NCBI RefSeq assembly: GCF_963576615.1
Contig: NC_088708.1
Span: 46,673,196 to 46,737,195, forward strand
Direction: 5' to 3'
Length of the DNA stretch: 64,000 bases
Source: Watersipora subatra
Lineage: Eukaryota; Bryozoa; Gymnolaemata; Cheilostomatida; Watersiporidae
Shown here in pieces: positions 22,212-34,150 of this stretch. Position 1 is the first letter of the stretch. Every line of letters starts with the position of its first letter. The translations under genes were made by a program, and so were the position numbers. Below the pieces are notes generated by a model. That model was not told where the DNA came from and searched no databases. It worked only from the letters and a program-made list of their open reading frames with translations.

Positions 22212-25200
22212 CTGTCATAATATCCACACTTTGGTTACAACAGGCTTGCATGACATGCGGACGGCTTCATTTAAACATATGTAACTATTTGTCACTGCGG
22301 GAATAAACAGTGAGGATATCTTACCTTCAAAGAGTGAATATGGCCTGTCTGGTGTACGACAGCCATGCTCTCCGTATTTTGTACACCATAAAGCGAACTA
22401 CAAAACGGATGTGCCCTTATCATTACACAGTTAAATGGCAAATCCACGTGTGACAAGCCTACCAGCAGGTAGTTGTGATGAATTGTCTTCCAGTAGGACT
22501 GCATGTCAAGAGGTTGTGCCAGCAGACCAGCTGTTGTGTCAGAAGTAATAATAGTCACTCACCGTGGAGCCATCATTCACCTGCCATGCTCGATAGCTAA
22601 AGAAGCTTCAAATATAACATTGCTGAGACTCTCATGATGGCTATTTACATCTATATGTAATAATATAAAAAACTGACGAGTGTGAAACAACTTTGTCAAA
22701 AACTTCAATTACCAACCTGGTTAGCTCTATGTAAGTGCTTGACATCTCCTGTCAGTTTGTAAGCACATAGGAAGGCATATGCATTACCAGCCACTCCGTG
22801 ACAGATGCCGTATCCCTTTTTGATCAACCCTCTTTTCCAGATAACCTCTGTGCAGTCCAACACGGCCTCCTTGTACTTTTGGTTACCAAATTTCTTCAAC
22901 AATGATGAAGCAAACAGGTTTCAACATGTTCACAGACTATGTGAACAGGTTCTCAGACTATTGGAACTTGTTCACATGCTTTGCAAACACGTTACTGCGC
23001 TATTAGGACATATTCACAAGCTATTTTGACTATTGTTAGCGATTGAGGATGACTTGCTTTTTTATTTTTATCGCTTAACATATTTTACGGATGTTAACAA
23101 GCTGCTATGGCTATTAAAATGATGTAGGTAAGATAAAATGCAGAGGTGCGTCTATGCTATGGAACTTTGTGGATGGTTGAGCAGTCCCAGATTGCTACGC
23201 CAAAAAGTTACTTGCGTAAACTTTCAATAGTCGCAGAGTCTGGACCAGGCACCTAACCTCGACTAGCAAACCTAGAGTGAATCATTTTGTGACAAAATAC
23301 AAAAATGCTAAAACTAAGTTTATCATCCTGCTTGAATTTTCATTGACCACCATTTCCAATCATTATGGAGATGCCCTCTAACTCAAGTGACAGCTATCAA
23401 AAGTGAAACAGCTAAAAATAGTTTCTGCATTATCGATATTTTGGATATATTCTGAAAATGATTTGTAATTATTTATCTTGCTAAATATAAACCAACCTCA
23501 AATGCTGCAGCAAACATATAGACAAAACCAGGTGCACCATGACACCAGTGTAATAGCTTGTCTCTCTCACCACTCTCTAAGGATGACGGGTAGTTGCCTG
23601 AAGGGAACCTCAAACTCATCATATAATCAACTGTGGACACAAGTAGGGTGTCAAGGTTAATATCTGGATATTTAATGACCACCTGTATTGAAAACAAAGC
23701 AGTGAGCTAGTTTTGTAACAAGCACAACGAACAAATAAAGATGAACGATAGAAAATCTTAGGCTATCCCTAAATTAATGATTGTAATGAAATAAAATAAC
23801 TGCATTTCTTAAATATTTAAATTTATTTATTCTATTGTCTACTACTGATCACCTGCTTATATACAAACTCAAAATAAAGTCATGCACACTCATCTAAAAT
23901 TCTCTCTCAACAAAGGACATGATTGATAAGAGCTGACAATTCCAAAGTCAACTTTTGTTACTTGAAAATACCTATGAAGCAACGCTCAGATAAGCAGCTA
24001 ATGTTGACTGCAAATGTGACGAGCAAATATGAATCAATATGTTGAAATTAAGAGTAAGCAACCTAATCCTATAGCTACTATAAAAGTTTTTGTCACACCT
24101 TAAATACCATATGAATCCTATACGGGCGACCAAAACTCTGAGAATCGAATGACAATCACCTTTAATAACATATACGTTATTCCAGCATATCCGTGTGCAG
24201 CTCCAAAGTAGTGTTTATCATGCCAAACAAACTCGAGAGGGAAAGTGTGACAACCACCAAGTGTCTGTCCAGAAGCGACAATGCTTTGAGCAACCTAGTC
24301 AACAATATGCATAGGAATAAAATTCCATTGTAGACAACAGGTGCCAACCTTGAGGAGAAGATAAATAATCCCTGCGTGACCGTGGGCAGCTCCAGAATAG
24401 TATTCATCATACCAAACAAACATTAGGGGGCAAGGATGCCTCAGCTGCTCCGACAGATCCACACCTGACTGCACAATAGCGATTGTAACCTGCATACAGA
24501 TGGAATGCAACGTGATATTTGTAAGAAGAATGAGACAATAATTACTAATGCTAGTGATGCCACAATTCAAAATATAAGTCAAAGTAACTTATTTATTTCT
24601 TTTGTTACAGAAACAAAACTTTATTTATTAAAAAATAAAATAGTTAAATGTAATTTTGTAATTCTAGTAAATAGAAGTATTGAACTGCATTCTTAGCCTA
24701 TCTGTATAACTTTTTACTGGCATGAGTAGTCATCAACACAAATTATTATGTTATTAATATGTTATTATTATTATATTATAATTATTATATTACAAATTAT
24801 TATTATTATGCCAAATTGGAGAAAAAATGAAAAGACAAAAATCAGGAATTATTGAGTGAGTTGAACAAAAGTGTTTTGAAAGTTGGTAATCTGATAGTAT
24901 TGCGAATGATTCGGGATAGTGAATTGAAGGTTGCAGTAATAGAAAGTTCATAAACTGAAACATACGATGGTAGATGTAGTACGTTGGTATCACAAAATAG
25001 AAAACAATGTTAATCATATGTGGGGATGAATGAATACAACTATTCTTAGCCAGTGATAGTGTCGGGATAGTGAACTGAAGGTACAAGAATGTATGTACAT
25101 GTACGTACATATTGGTGTTACAGACAGCACATATTGGTGTTACAGACAGCACATACGGGTGTTAGAGACAGTACATATTGATGTTAGAGACAGTACATAT

Positions 25201-28200
25201 TGGTGATAGAGACAGTGCATACTGATGTTAGATACAGTATATATTGGTGTTAGAGACAGTACATAGTACATACGGATGTTAGATACAGTACATATTGGTG
25301 ATAGAGACAGTACATATTGGTGTTAGAGACAGTACATATTGGTGATAGAGACAGTGCATACTGATGTTAGATACAGTATATATTGGTGTTAGAGACAGTA
25401 CATAGTACATACTGATGTTAGAGACAGTACATACTGGTGCTAGAGACAGTACATACTGGTGCTAGAGACAGTACATACTGGTGCTAGAGACAGTACATAC
25501 TGGTGCTAAAGACAGTACATACCGATGTTAGAGACAGTACATACTGGTGCTAGAGACAGTACATACTGGTGTTAGAGACAGCACATACTGGTGTTAGAGA
25601 CAGTACATATTGGTGTTAGATACAGTACATACCGATGTTAGAGACAGTACATACTGGTGCTAGAGACAGTACATACTGGTGCTAGAGACAGTACATACTG
25701 ATGTTAGAGACAGTACATACTGGTGCTAGAGACAGTACATACTGATGTTAGAGACAGTACATACTGGTGCTAAAGACAGTACATACTGGTGTTAGATACA
25801 GTACATACTGGTGCTAGAGACAGTACATACTGGTGTTAGAGACAGTACATACCGATGTTAGAGACAGTACATACTGATGTTAGAGTCAACATACACGTTG
25901 AAATTTGAAAGCATCAAGTAGTTGTCTCTCCTCTAGAACAATTATGACAATAATATCATGAATGTGAGTTTCAGATGTTTGTAGTCATATATTATGAATA
26001 ACATACATCGACAATAGCTTGCTTGGGAACACATGACTCCCCTATCTCCCTTTGTAAATAGAGTAATGTGTAGAGGTAGCCAGCCCTACCATAGAGCATT
26101 TCGTTGGGGAGGCTCTTGCTTGCGCACACGCCTTTCTCCATCTGCAATATCCTGTCAAGAACAATTTATACTAAGATTCATAAGAAATGTACTGCATACA
26201 CGTAAGGCAATGGTTTTGTGCAGTGTAAGGGGCAGTTACATGTGAAATGAGGCCTGACAGCTGAAAGACTGTGCAGGCAACTGAAAAGATACCAAGTTGA
26301 ATCCTAAAACAGCTCCCTGATATTCTTAAGGGTTGACTTGCAACAAATTTCACATTGCAGTTATTTGGTATCAAAAAATTCATCATGTTTTACTCCGTTG
26401 TGTTGTAGGTGCAAAATATGTGGAAAAGTGATTACAAGCTCTTCAAAGCTAAAAAACGAACAGCTAATCGCAGCCATCACGATAACGCTGTAAATTGGAA
26501 TTCATTTCCAAAACGACTCAAATGGGACGTAGATGAACAAGATGGCTTCTGTTTACACTTTCATGCAACCCCATTCGTTGAAATATTTTCACAAATATAC
26601 TTCACGCATTCAATAAAACCATGTCTATATGCGTCTATTTCATCATCATTGTAACACTGTCACTTTGAGCACTAATATCTCAAAACCTACCAAGAAAATT
26701 CATTTAATTTTTTAACCTTAGCTCGAAGGAATGCATATCATCCTTTGATAAACATGACAAGCCTGTTGGTCACATGTGATGGTCAAAAAATGCTGCAGAA
26801 ATCATTCATGCTATTTGGAAAGATGTACGGGTCACATGATCAGATTACGACTAGATGATTAGACCAAACCAAAGCTGTAACATAGCGAGCATCTATATGT
26901 GATACGGGCTTTTCAGTAGAACCCGAAGTGTTTGCCATAAACTAGTGCTGCGAGACGTTTTATATTGAGCCTTTTATTGGCATTTCGATTCACGTGATAA
27001 CACCTTGTGTCGAAACAATAACCAAGTTGGCTTGAATATGTCAGCAAAATAAAAGATTCTAGCCTACGCCGCTTTCGTAATGGCTGGGATTAATAGTTCG
27101 TCTTTTAACTTTTAAGAGCTTGTAATCCCATTTGTACATATTTTGCACCTACAACACAGCAGAGTAAGACATGGTGAATCTTGTGATACCAAATAACTGT
27201 AATGTGAATTTTGTTGCAAGTCAACCTTAAAAGAAAGTAATTAAGACAGCCCACAAGCCCTCCACAACAAGATTACAATGCTGCCAGTCTAACAAATTTC
27301 ATTACTGTTGTATTATATTTGTGCAAAAACAGCATAAACGAGCGAAGACTTGGAAATTAACCCCATGGGCAGGTTTCTATAACACCAAAATACCGAACTA
27401 CCATAATGGAAACTTCAAACATTCAATTGGTTGCTGCATATACAAATTGTAAATTACGTAATAACTGGCAAAACACGAATATGGTGAAGAGCTAATTTAT
27501 AAACTGTTGCTGTCTTCCATTTCTGAGTGACTAGATTAACTGTGAACTTGTTAGTTGTGTAAAAATTATTCATAACTTTATTTTATATTCATTCAACCGG
27601 TTTGAATACTCTCTAAACAGTGTAAGGTGGAATGAACACTAATAACAATCTTTACTATAATAAGATCCGCATCTGTTCGTCCATCCGAAGCCACCACAGA
27701 AGGCTGAGAAAAAATATTGCATCGCGCGGTGTTTGAACTCGCCAATTTTAGCATAGTAAACTGATATTCCAACAAGCAATCAATTGGCATATTCCAACTA
27801 TGCCAATCAAGCACTGGCATTTCCAAATACCAAGAGATGTAGGTATAATCATTACACCTGACCATCTCTCACAGCCAGCCACTAATTTTAAAGAACTTAT
27901 GTACTCACCTGAGCTGGTTTAAACTTTGATCAAACATGTTCTGAAGCATGTCTGTATATTAACCCTAAGCGTGCTTATAAAAAATCTGTGCATGGTCCTC
28001 AAGCTGAACCATTTTGTGTTTTTAATGACAGTTTGTCCAGCTGCAGGAGCCGAGCTTTCGAACCTTTAATCTTTCGAAAAATTAAAATACTGAAATTTTC
28101 AAATATTATCGGAAACACTCGTTGATATTTGTCCTACATCTTTGAGCGATATTGTAAATTACTACAAAGATAAGTACAGTGGAACCTCCACCTATAAAAT

Positions 28201-31200
28201 TACTACAAAGATAAGTACAGTGGAACCTCTACCTATAAAAATACTACAAAGATAAGTACAGTGGAACCTCTACCTATAAAATTACTATAAAGATAAGTAC
28301 AGTGGAACCTCTACCTATAAAATTACTATAAAGATAAGTACAGTGGAACCTCCACCTAGAAAACTACTACAAAGATAAGTACAGTGGAGCCTCTACTTAT
28401 AAAATTACTACAAAGATAAGTACAGTGGAACCTCCACCTATAAAATTACTACAAAGAGAAGTACAGTGGAACCTCTACCTATAAAACTACTACAAAGATA
28501 AGTACAGTGGAACCTTTACCTATGAAATTACCGTACTACAAAGGTAAGTACAGTGGAACCTCTACCTATAAAATTACTACAAAGGTAAGTACAGTAGAAC
28601 CTCTGCCTATAAAATTACTACAAAGATAAGTACAGCAAAACTTCTACCTATAAAATTACTACAAAGATAAGTACAGCGGAACCATTACCTATAATATTTT
28701 ATATTTACGAAACAGTTTCTAGAACAAATTTTGTAAGTAAAGGTTTCGCTGTACGTTATAGCTAGAACTTGTAATCTAGTATTAACGCTAATCTACTTGG
28801 TTCTCTAACTTACATATCGATGCATTCAGATCTTTGATGACTGTATTGTTCTCCCATTTTGGAATAAACAATAGCGGCAACAGCCAGAGGCCCGCAATCT
28901 CCACACAGAAATGTGCAATCTTTGTATTTTCCTCTGAGACCTTTGAGATAGGGGGTGACTAGGGCCTCGGCTTTTGCCAATTCGCCTCGTTTCAAATGCA
29001 ACAAAGCTACTCCTGCAACAACAAAGTAAGAACTCAAGACAAATTTTGAAAGTTAAAACAGCACCAAAATGTTAACTCGAATCAAAAACTTCTATAGAAG
29101 TTTTTATATAGATTTAGTTTTTATATAGATAATACGCGCAACTTGACTTGATAAGTTTGCAGAGATTTTCTTCTTCATTCTTCTTCTTCTTTCTTCTACG
29201 AAAACTAACCTGACCTCCCCGTTAGTTCAATCATGAGTTTAATTGCACTATCTAGGGCTACCATACATTGTCGACAAACAGAAATGACAGTTTAAAGATT
29301 TTATTTACTTGTAAAACCGAATATGGCTTCCGAACATTTTAGTGTGGCATCATATGATTAGACTATACGTATACGGTATTCACATGTAGCTAGGGTAATT
29401 AAGTTAATTAATTAGTTTAAATTAATTAATTTAAACATTTAATTAGGGTAAGTTGGAACTTAATAAAACTTCCGACCATCATTTCCACGTAGCCTGGTTA
29501 AACATCATGTGGTTTCTTAGCATTGATCAGTCACATGGTTTCTCATGATCTTAAGGATTCATTTTAGTACATTTAACACAAAACATATTCCACTGACACA
29601 TGGCCTTTGAATGACACTGTGGTAATGTGTTGATACAGAAAAATGAATGTTGGGGGTTCGAGTCCTGCTTACAACAATCTTTTATCGCAAGCTGTAACCA
29701 TCACTTACGAGTGTTACATGCAAAGAATAAACACTATCATATTAATATATGACGTGACACTGCACGCTATTTGTGACAAAAACAATTTATTACATGAGAT
29801 TTAACACATTTCTTAGATAAGACACATGTTCCATTACAAACGAGTCATGACATAACATGTTATAATAAATATGATCGCTGCGCTCCATAAAATATAATAT
29901 GACTTGTTTCGTTACCTATCAAACAAGATGTCCCCCTGCTTATGACATGACACATTCAATTATATATAAAAGACTACATTCCAATACACATGACAGAATA
30001 TGTCCCATAACACATCCATTGCATGTGACGAAACAAACCATTAAATATGATATGTTCAATAACCATGATGCAACACGTCTCAAAACATGACAGAAAAATA
30101 TTGCTCAGACCATACATATATAAATATTGAGGCCTTCCGGGGTAGTCACACTTTATGGTTTAGCCACATGCTGCTTTTAACATAGGCCCCGAGTTCTTCA
30201 AAACTGAAATATTGATAAACACATTGACTAAACAAATGATGAGCCTTGGTTAGAGGCTGTTAAGAAAGTGTACCAAAGGCTATTTTTTATGATTATGAAT
30301 ATGAACCTCTCGACAAATTAAGAATACTAGAAGTCAGAAATTTAGGTCGTTCCAAATGACCTGAGCAGCGAATGAGAATAGAACTAACCAAAAAGGTGAA
30401 ACGGACATACCCGCACTTCCAGTATATACAGAACTGTCCCTTAAGTCGACATGACCTCCAGATGAATATGCCTTTTCTACTTCATTGTAAAGAAGAGTAG
30501 CAGTTGACTGAAGAGGGTTGAGGTGGGTTGACGCTAATTCCTACAAACGTAACCTACCGGTAACTCTAAAATAAGTAGGTGAGAGATAGTTGTAGGAGAT
30601 ACAAAGAAATTTGATGTTCGGACGATATTAACCCCGCAGTACTCCATACGACAAACATTTAGGTAACAACAGTTTAGCAAAGTTGACCTACCATAAATAT
30701 ACATGTACATTTAAGTAGAAGACTTCTACATAGGCTAAAAAGAGAGATCTGTTAGCTATACAATAATACCAAATTCCATTGGTGTAGAATAAGTCATGTG
30801 ACCCAAGAGGCCATTTTAATTTAGTTCACCAATAAATTTGAAGTAAGGTAAGATGTTAAACAAACCAGAACTATCAAGCCGGACACATGATAACAAGTCA
30901 ATATATGGACATAATAAAAAGTATACTAATCTAAAAATGCAGTTTTTGATTTTTATATAAATTATTGGTGCAAATTGATGTAAATTGAATTGAATATTTT
31001 ACTCAACTTTCAATAAGGATACGGCAGGGTAAGAAGAAAATGATAAGAATGTACCTAACAGTTGAGCAACATTGTAAATAATATTCAAAAGCGTCAAATC
31101 ACTTTGAAAACAGGGTCTACGAATAGCAATAAGTAAAACACTATTTAGATAGACTGATTCACAGTGGCAGCTTAAGTCATAAGCAGTAAATAAAAAGTCA

Positions 31201-31320
31201 AATATCTGAGAATGTCAGTTATCAACATACACCAGAGTCTCCCTTGGCTAGCAGTGACTCTGATCTGGTATTGTAATCAGTAAGAGGATTCAGAAAGGCT
31301 CTATCATCAGTCGCCTGCAT
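22135..31320 (-). CDS. LANCL: LanC-like protein (LANCL1/2 type) with a duplicated exon
   Basis: Exons in order of transcription: 31231-31320, 30411-30540, 28814-29012, 26007-26151, then A (24349-24489) or B (24160-24294), then 23497-23682, 22717-22893, 22325-22397 and 22135-22211. All splice phases agree. The protein is 405 aa with A or 403 with B, close to the roughly 400 aa usual for LANCL1. Features seen: FLCGDCGPLAVAA, NEMLYGRAGYLY, GAAHG (His224 with A), WCHGAPG (Cys282) and GYGICHGVAGNAYAF (Cys328, His329), ending FPAFEL. In the family, the two Cys and the His bind zinc. LANCL proteins are peripheral/cytosolic, bind glutathione and add it to dehydroamino acids in damaged proteins. The start Met opens a conserved NP..DYN N-terminus after an acceptor-like ttttcag. 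Choice among LANCL1, 2 and 3 is not certain. Confidence 0.93.
22325..22397 (-). CDS. LANCL: LANCL exon 8
   Basis: Acceptor ttttgtag, donor gaag|gtaaga. Encodes YGEHGCRTPDRPYSLFEG, strongly conserved in the family. Confidence 0.93.
22717..22893 (-). CDS. LANCL: LANCL exon 7 (CHG motif)
   Basis: Acceptor ttgttgaag, donor cag|gttggt, 59 codons. Contains GLIKKGYGICHGVAGNAYAF with the zinc-binding Cys-His pair. Confidence 0.95.
23497..23682 (-). CDS. LANCL: LANCL exon 6 (WCHGAPG)
   Basis: Acceptor caatacag, donor gag|gttggt, 62 codons. Carries FPSGNYPSSL and WCHGAPG with the first zinc-binding Cys. Confidence 0.95.
24160..24294 (-). CDS. LANCL: LANCL exon 5, version B (tandem duplicate)
   Basis: Acceptor gttgactag, donor aag|gtgatt. 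45 codons, phase 0 at both ends. It encodes FVWHDKHYFGAAHGYAGITY: same layout, but Tyr to His next to the Trp, and a divergent N-terminal half with an extra Cys (LGGCHTFPLEF). It is intact, without stops, and separated from A by only 54 bases. It is probably an alternative exon. Confidence 0.88.
24349..24489 (-). CDS. LANCL: LANCL exon 5, version A
   Basis: Acceptor tatgcag, donor aag|gttggc. 47 codons, phase 0 at both ends. It encodes FVWYDEYYSGAAHGHAGIIY, the family's WY..YY.GAAHG.AGI motif with the active-site His. This version is closer to vertebrate LANCL at the aromatic positions. Confidence 0.92.
25107..25885 (+). repeat. Minisatellite, 22-bp unit, about 35 copies
   Basis: Unit acatactggtgttagagaca plus gt, with many single-base variants (attggtgat, ctgatgtt). 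It lies in the LANCL intron just upstream of exon 5A. Confidence 0.92.
26007..26151 (-). CDS. LANCL: LANCL exon 4
   Basis: Acceptor ttcttgacag, donor gat|gtatgt. Encodes NEMLYGRAGYLYTLLYLQRE, a highly conserved LANCL motif. It ends in phase 0, compatible with exon A or B. Confidence 0.92.
26326..27230 (+). repeat. TTAA-flanked long-TIR element, copy 2 (complete)
   Basis: TTAA at 26326-26329 and 27227-27230 bracket terminal inverted repeats of about 170 bp (outer end gggttgacttgcaacaaa). They contain gtaggtgcaaaatatgtgga, mirrored by tacatattttgcacctac. A TTAA target is typical of piggyBac-type transposition. No transposase is present. It lies in LANCL intron 3. Confidence 0.8.
27643..27775 (-). 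repeat. tRNA-related SINE fragment, family B
   Basis: It shares the ctttactataataaga tail and gtccatccgaagcca stretch with the other family B copies; B-box-like cgagttcaaacaccg is seen on the minus strand. Confidence 0.5.
28152..28705 (+). repeat. Tandem array, 41-bp unit, about 13 copies
   Basis: The unit contains agtacagtggaacctctacc, then tataaaattactacaaagat. Its core resembles the end of the pogo-type MITE at 4333. It lies in a LANCL intron. Confidence 0.92.
28814..29012 (-). CDS. LANCL: LANCL exon 3
   Basis: Acceptor gttgttgcag, donor gatat|gtaagt. Encodes VALLHLKRGELAKAEALV and the conserved FLCGDCGPLAVAAIVYSKMG segment of the toroid. Confidence 0.93.
29070..29580 (+). repeat. Dispersed repeat family C, copy 1
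   Basis: Shares gttcaatcatgagtttaatt, gacagtttaaagat and atgattagactatacgtata with 33540-34150 and 46480-46960. No coding capacity. Confidence 0.65.
29616..29690 (+). repeat. tRNA-like sequence (SINE head)
   Basis: A B-box-like gggggttcgagtcctgc lies about 35 bases after an A-box-like tgtggtaatgtgttga. The acceptor ends do not pair, so it is not a functional tRNA gene. Confidence 0.35.
30411..30540 (-). CDS. LANCL: LANCL exon 2
   Basis: Acceptor gtttgtag, donor gcgg|gtatgt, phase 0 to 1. It covers the N-terminal helices up to YTGSAG, which matches the family's conserved TG.AG turn. Confidence 0.87.
31231..31320 (-). CDS. LANCL: LANCL exon 1 (start)
   Basis: 30 codons from ATG at 31320; encodes MQATDDRAFLNPLTDYN and onward. 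Donor ggt|gtatgt keeps phase 0. An acceptor-like cgattttcag ends 19 bases before the ATG, so 5' UTR splicing is likely. Confidence 0.85.
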
Positions 31321-32579
31321 TCTAACAACTTCTCTGAGCCTGAAAATCGTTCAGAACATGAGTGAGTGTAAACGGTCATGTTTAAAATATATTTATAGCT
31401 TATTTATAGGTTATTTTAATTTATATTTTAGTTAGTTATTTTAGTTTTTTTTAGTATTTTAGAGCTATATTTATAACTTAACGAAACCAAATTGTGATCA
31501 AAGTCAGGATAATCACCCTTCCCCAGCCAAATTAGTGTAACTGTCATTGCCCTTCAGTTTTTGACATGAACCGAAACTTATTGAAAAACTTGATAAAACT
31601 AATAGCCTGTTTATAAGCTATTAGTTAATAAAAGTATATTATAATGTAAATACAAGAGAGGTGCTAACTGACAATAGAAAACAAGTGTTTTAACAAAGCT
31701 GCATATTTGTTATAATTTTGTTTAACTTAATTTCAACTTAAAATTAAAATATATTTTAGACATGTTCTTGTAGGTTTTTAACTATGGTTAGCCAAATGGA
31801 TAGCACACTGAAGTTTCATATACAACATTAGGAAAAAGAGCGTTTGGTAGAATACAACCTCCATGGTATCAAAATGGGAATTAAGTCTGACTGAATTTAA
31901 TAGAAATTTTAAACATACTACATCAGTATGTCAAAGTAAAGATTTGAAAAGTGTCAAAAATTGCCTTAGTGTCGATGGCAAGTATGTATCAAGCCAATGA
32001 GAATAGATAACGGTGGTGCATAAATTTGATTTGGTGGTCTCTCAACAACAGTGTTTTGTGTGTGTAGGGGTTGGTGGGTGTGGTGGAAATCCTTGAGTGC
32101 TGTACTAAGCTAGCCCGTGCTTACTAGATTTCTAATTATTTAACCCAATTTGTTGACATAATATCAGAAGGTATCTCGTAGCGATCTGGTCCTACACACG
32201 AATCAAGTAATACATTTTTTTTGTACTTTTATGTTTAAGTTAAAGCTGTGTGATGATCATGCGATAAGGTACCAATAATACTATAACACTAACAAAATAG
32301 CTATTTAAATAATAAATATTAGATTCTATAACTCAGTAATAAATATCCTGCCAATAATTAACTGTTCAAGCAGTAAAAGCTCAAAATTCAAACAATTTAA
32401 ACATATGATGCATTTGAGAAAACAAGGATTATCATGAAGCACCATCATTGAACTATGCAGAATTTTGATGCTATATCTGAAAGTAAAGACGGAATGTCAT
32501 GCAATACTAATTCTAAGTATAGACTTAAAAAAATAAGTGACAAAATTACAACATAAACTTCTGACAATAGAACAAATTA

Positions 32580-33029
32580 ATGGCTTTCAAACAAAAACTT
32601 GTTACTTTAATTACAAAAACATGTGCTACCATTTGCAGAATAGAGTGCAAAATGAGCAGAAAGAGAGCTCTCCGACTCATCTGTCTCAGACCCAACCGGC
32701 AAGTGAAATCTAAAACTCTATCAACACATTTAATTATAAACAAGACAGCCATACTACCTCTGCCAGCCCTCTCAATCTACTTTACCTGCCTCTCTGGTTT
32801 TCTAATAAAGAATAACCCTTGCCCAACTTACCTTTCTGGTGCTTTTGAACACTTAATAAATCCACATACAACCAGAAATCGGCATAAGCTTCTCAGCTCC
32901 TCACATCACAACCAATTAAACCTAAACATTTTGAGAAACTTCAACTCTCTTCCCAGAAAATTACGAACCTTGACCCTTAACACTTTTAAAACTAACCTGA
33001 AACTTCATCTTCTTTGCCAATTTGCATAA
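32580..33029 (+). pseudogene. LINE reverse-transcriptase C-terminal relic
   Basis: A 149-codon open frame. The part KRALRLICLRPNRQVKSKTL and the end NSLPRKLRTLTLNTFKTNLK, with a HTTRNRHKLL segment between, is the pattern of the C-terminal tail of non-LTR retrotransposon ORF2 (CR1/Jockey-like). No RT catalytic core is present, so it is a 5'-truncated insertion, as is usual for LINEs. Confidence 0.7.
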
Positions 33030-33539
33030 CCCTAACTCTCTGTATGCCATCCAACAACAACACCAATACCATGTTCTTTTGGACAAATCATATGATATTA
33101 CTACTATACCTGCTAATACTGTAACTGCTTGTAAATGCTCATCAAATATTGTATTTGTTTTATGTTCACTTTTTTGCTACTAGTCACGGAAACAGCACAA
33201 TATATTTTTACATTCAATTGCTTATGTTCTATCCTTCATATTATATTTTAGCTTCATATCTAGATTAGTGTGTGGTACGTCTTGAAAAAACATGCTTTTT
33301 TGTCATGAATGTCGATTATCACAATAATTAATGTAATTAAATTAAAAAAATCACAGATCCCAACGCATACTTAAAACTTGAAAGTGCTTGAAAACTTGAA
33401 ATTCTATCAGCGAAAAATTTGAAAAAAATACATTTTATGATTTTACATTATGAGTTCATGCATTCTACTCACTTTAATGAAATTTAAGTTAAATTGTATA
33501 ATATATTTGGACCAGAGTAAAATGTTTAAACGGTAACAG

Positions 33540-34150
33540 CGTATTGATTCGAATTAAAAACTTCTAGAACACGCGCGACTTGACTCGATAAGTTGGCTGA
33601 ATATTTTTACTTTATTACGAAAGCTAGAATTAGCTACCGCATTCGTTCAATCATGAGTTTCGTTCCATCGTCTAAGGCTACCATCAACTGTCAACAAACG
33701 GATATGACAGTTTAAAGATATTATTTATTTATAACACCAAGTTTTGCGTCAGAACATTTTAAAGGTGGCATCAATTGATTAGATTATACGTATACGACAT
33801 TTACTTAGGGTAAGTTGGAACTTCACAAAACTTTTCTCCGTGATTTTTCAAGTAGCTCGGTTAAACACCCGTGTTATCTTAGCATTATTCAGTTATTTTG
33901 TTCTCTTCTCTTCTTCTTTTGGACACACTAGAGCAGGAACAAGTGGTGCGCCTCATAAATTGAAGTCACTAGCCAGCATTTATCAGTAGTGTTGTTTTTC
34001 ATCAGTTGTTTCTCACCATATTAAGGACTCTTCTTAATTTCTGTCAAGGCCTAGACAAGGTGTTACTTCTAATATCAATTTTGTGCTTAGCCATGGTTTG
34101 AGTTTGCTTGCGACTTAATCAATGTAAGCATCTGTTTAAATTGTCTGTTT
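33540..34150 (+). repeat. Dispersed repeat family C, copy 2
   Basis: Parallels 29070-29580 and 46480-46960, including caatcatgagtttc, gacagtttaaagat, agattatacgtatac and gcatctgtttaaat..tgttttctacttgtgg. Confidence 0.65.

Noticed and set aside
25107-25885. CRISPR-like array
   Set aside because: Units are contiguous with no unique spacers; this is a minisatellite in an animal intron.
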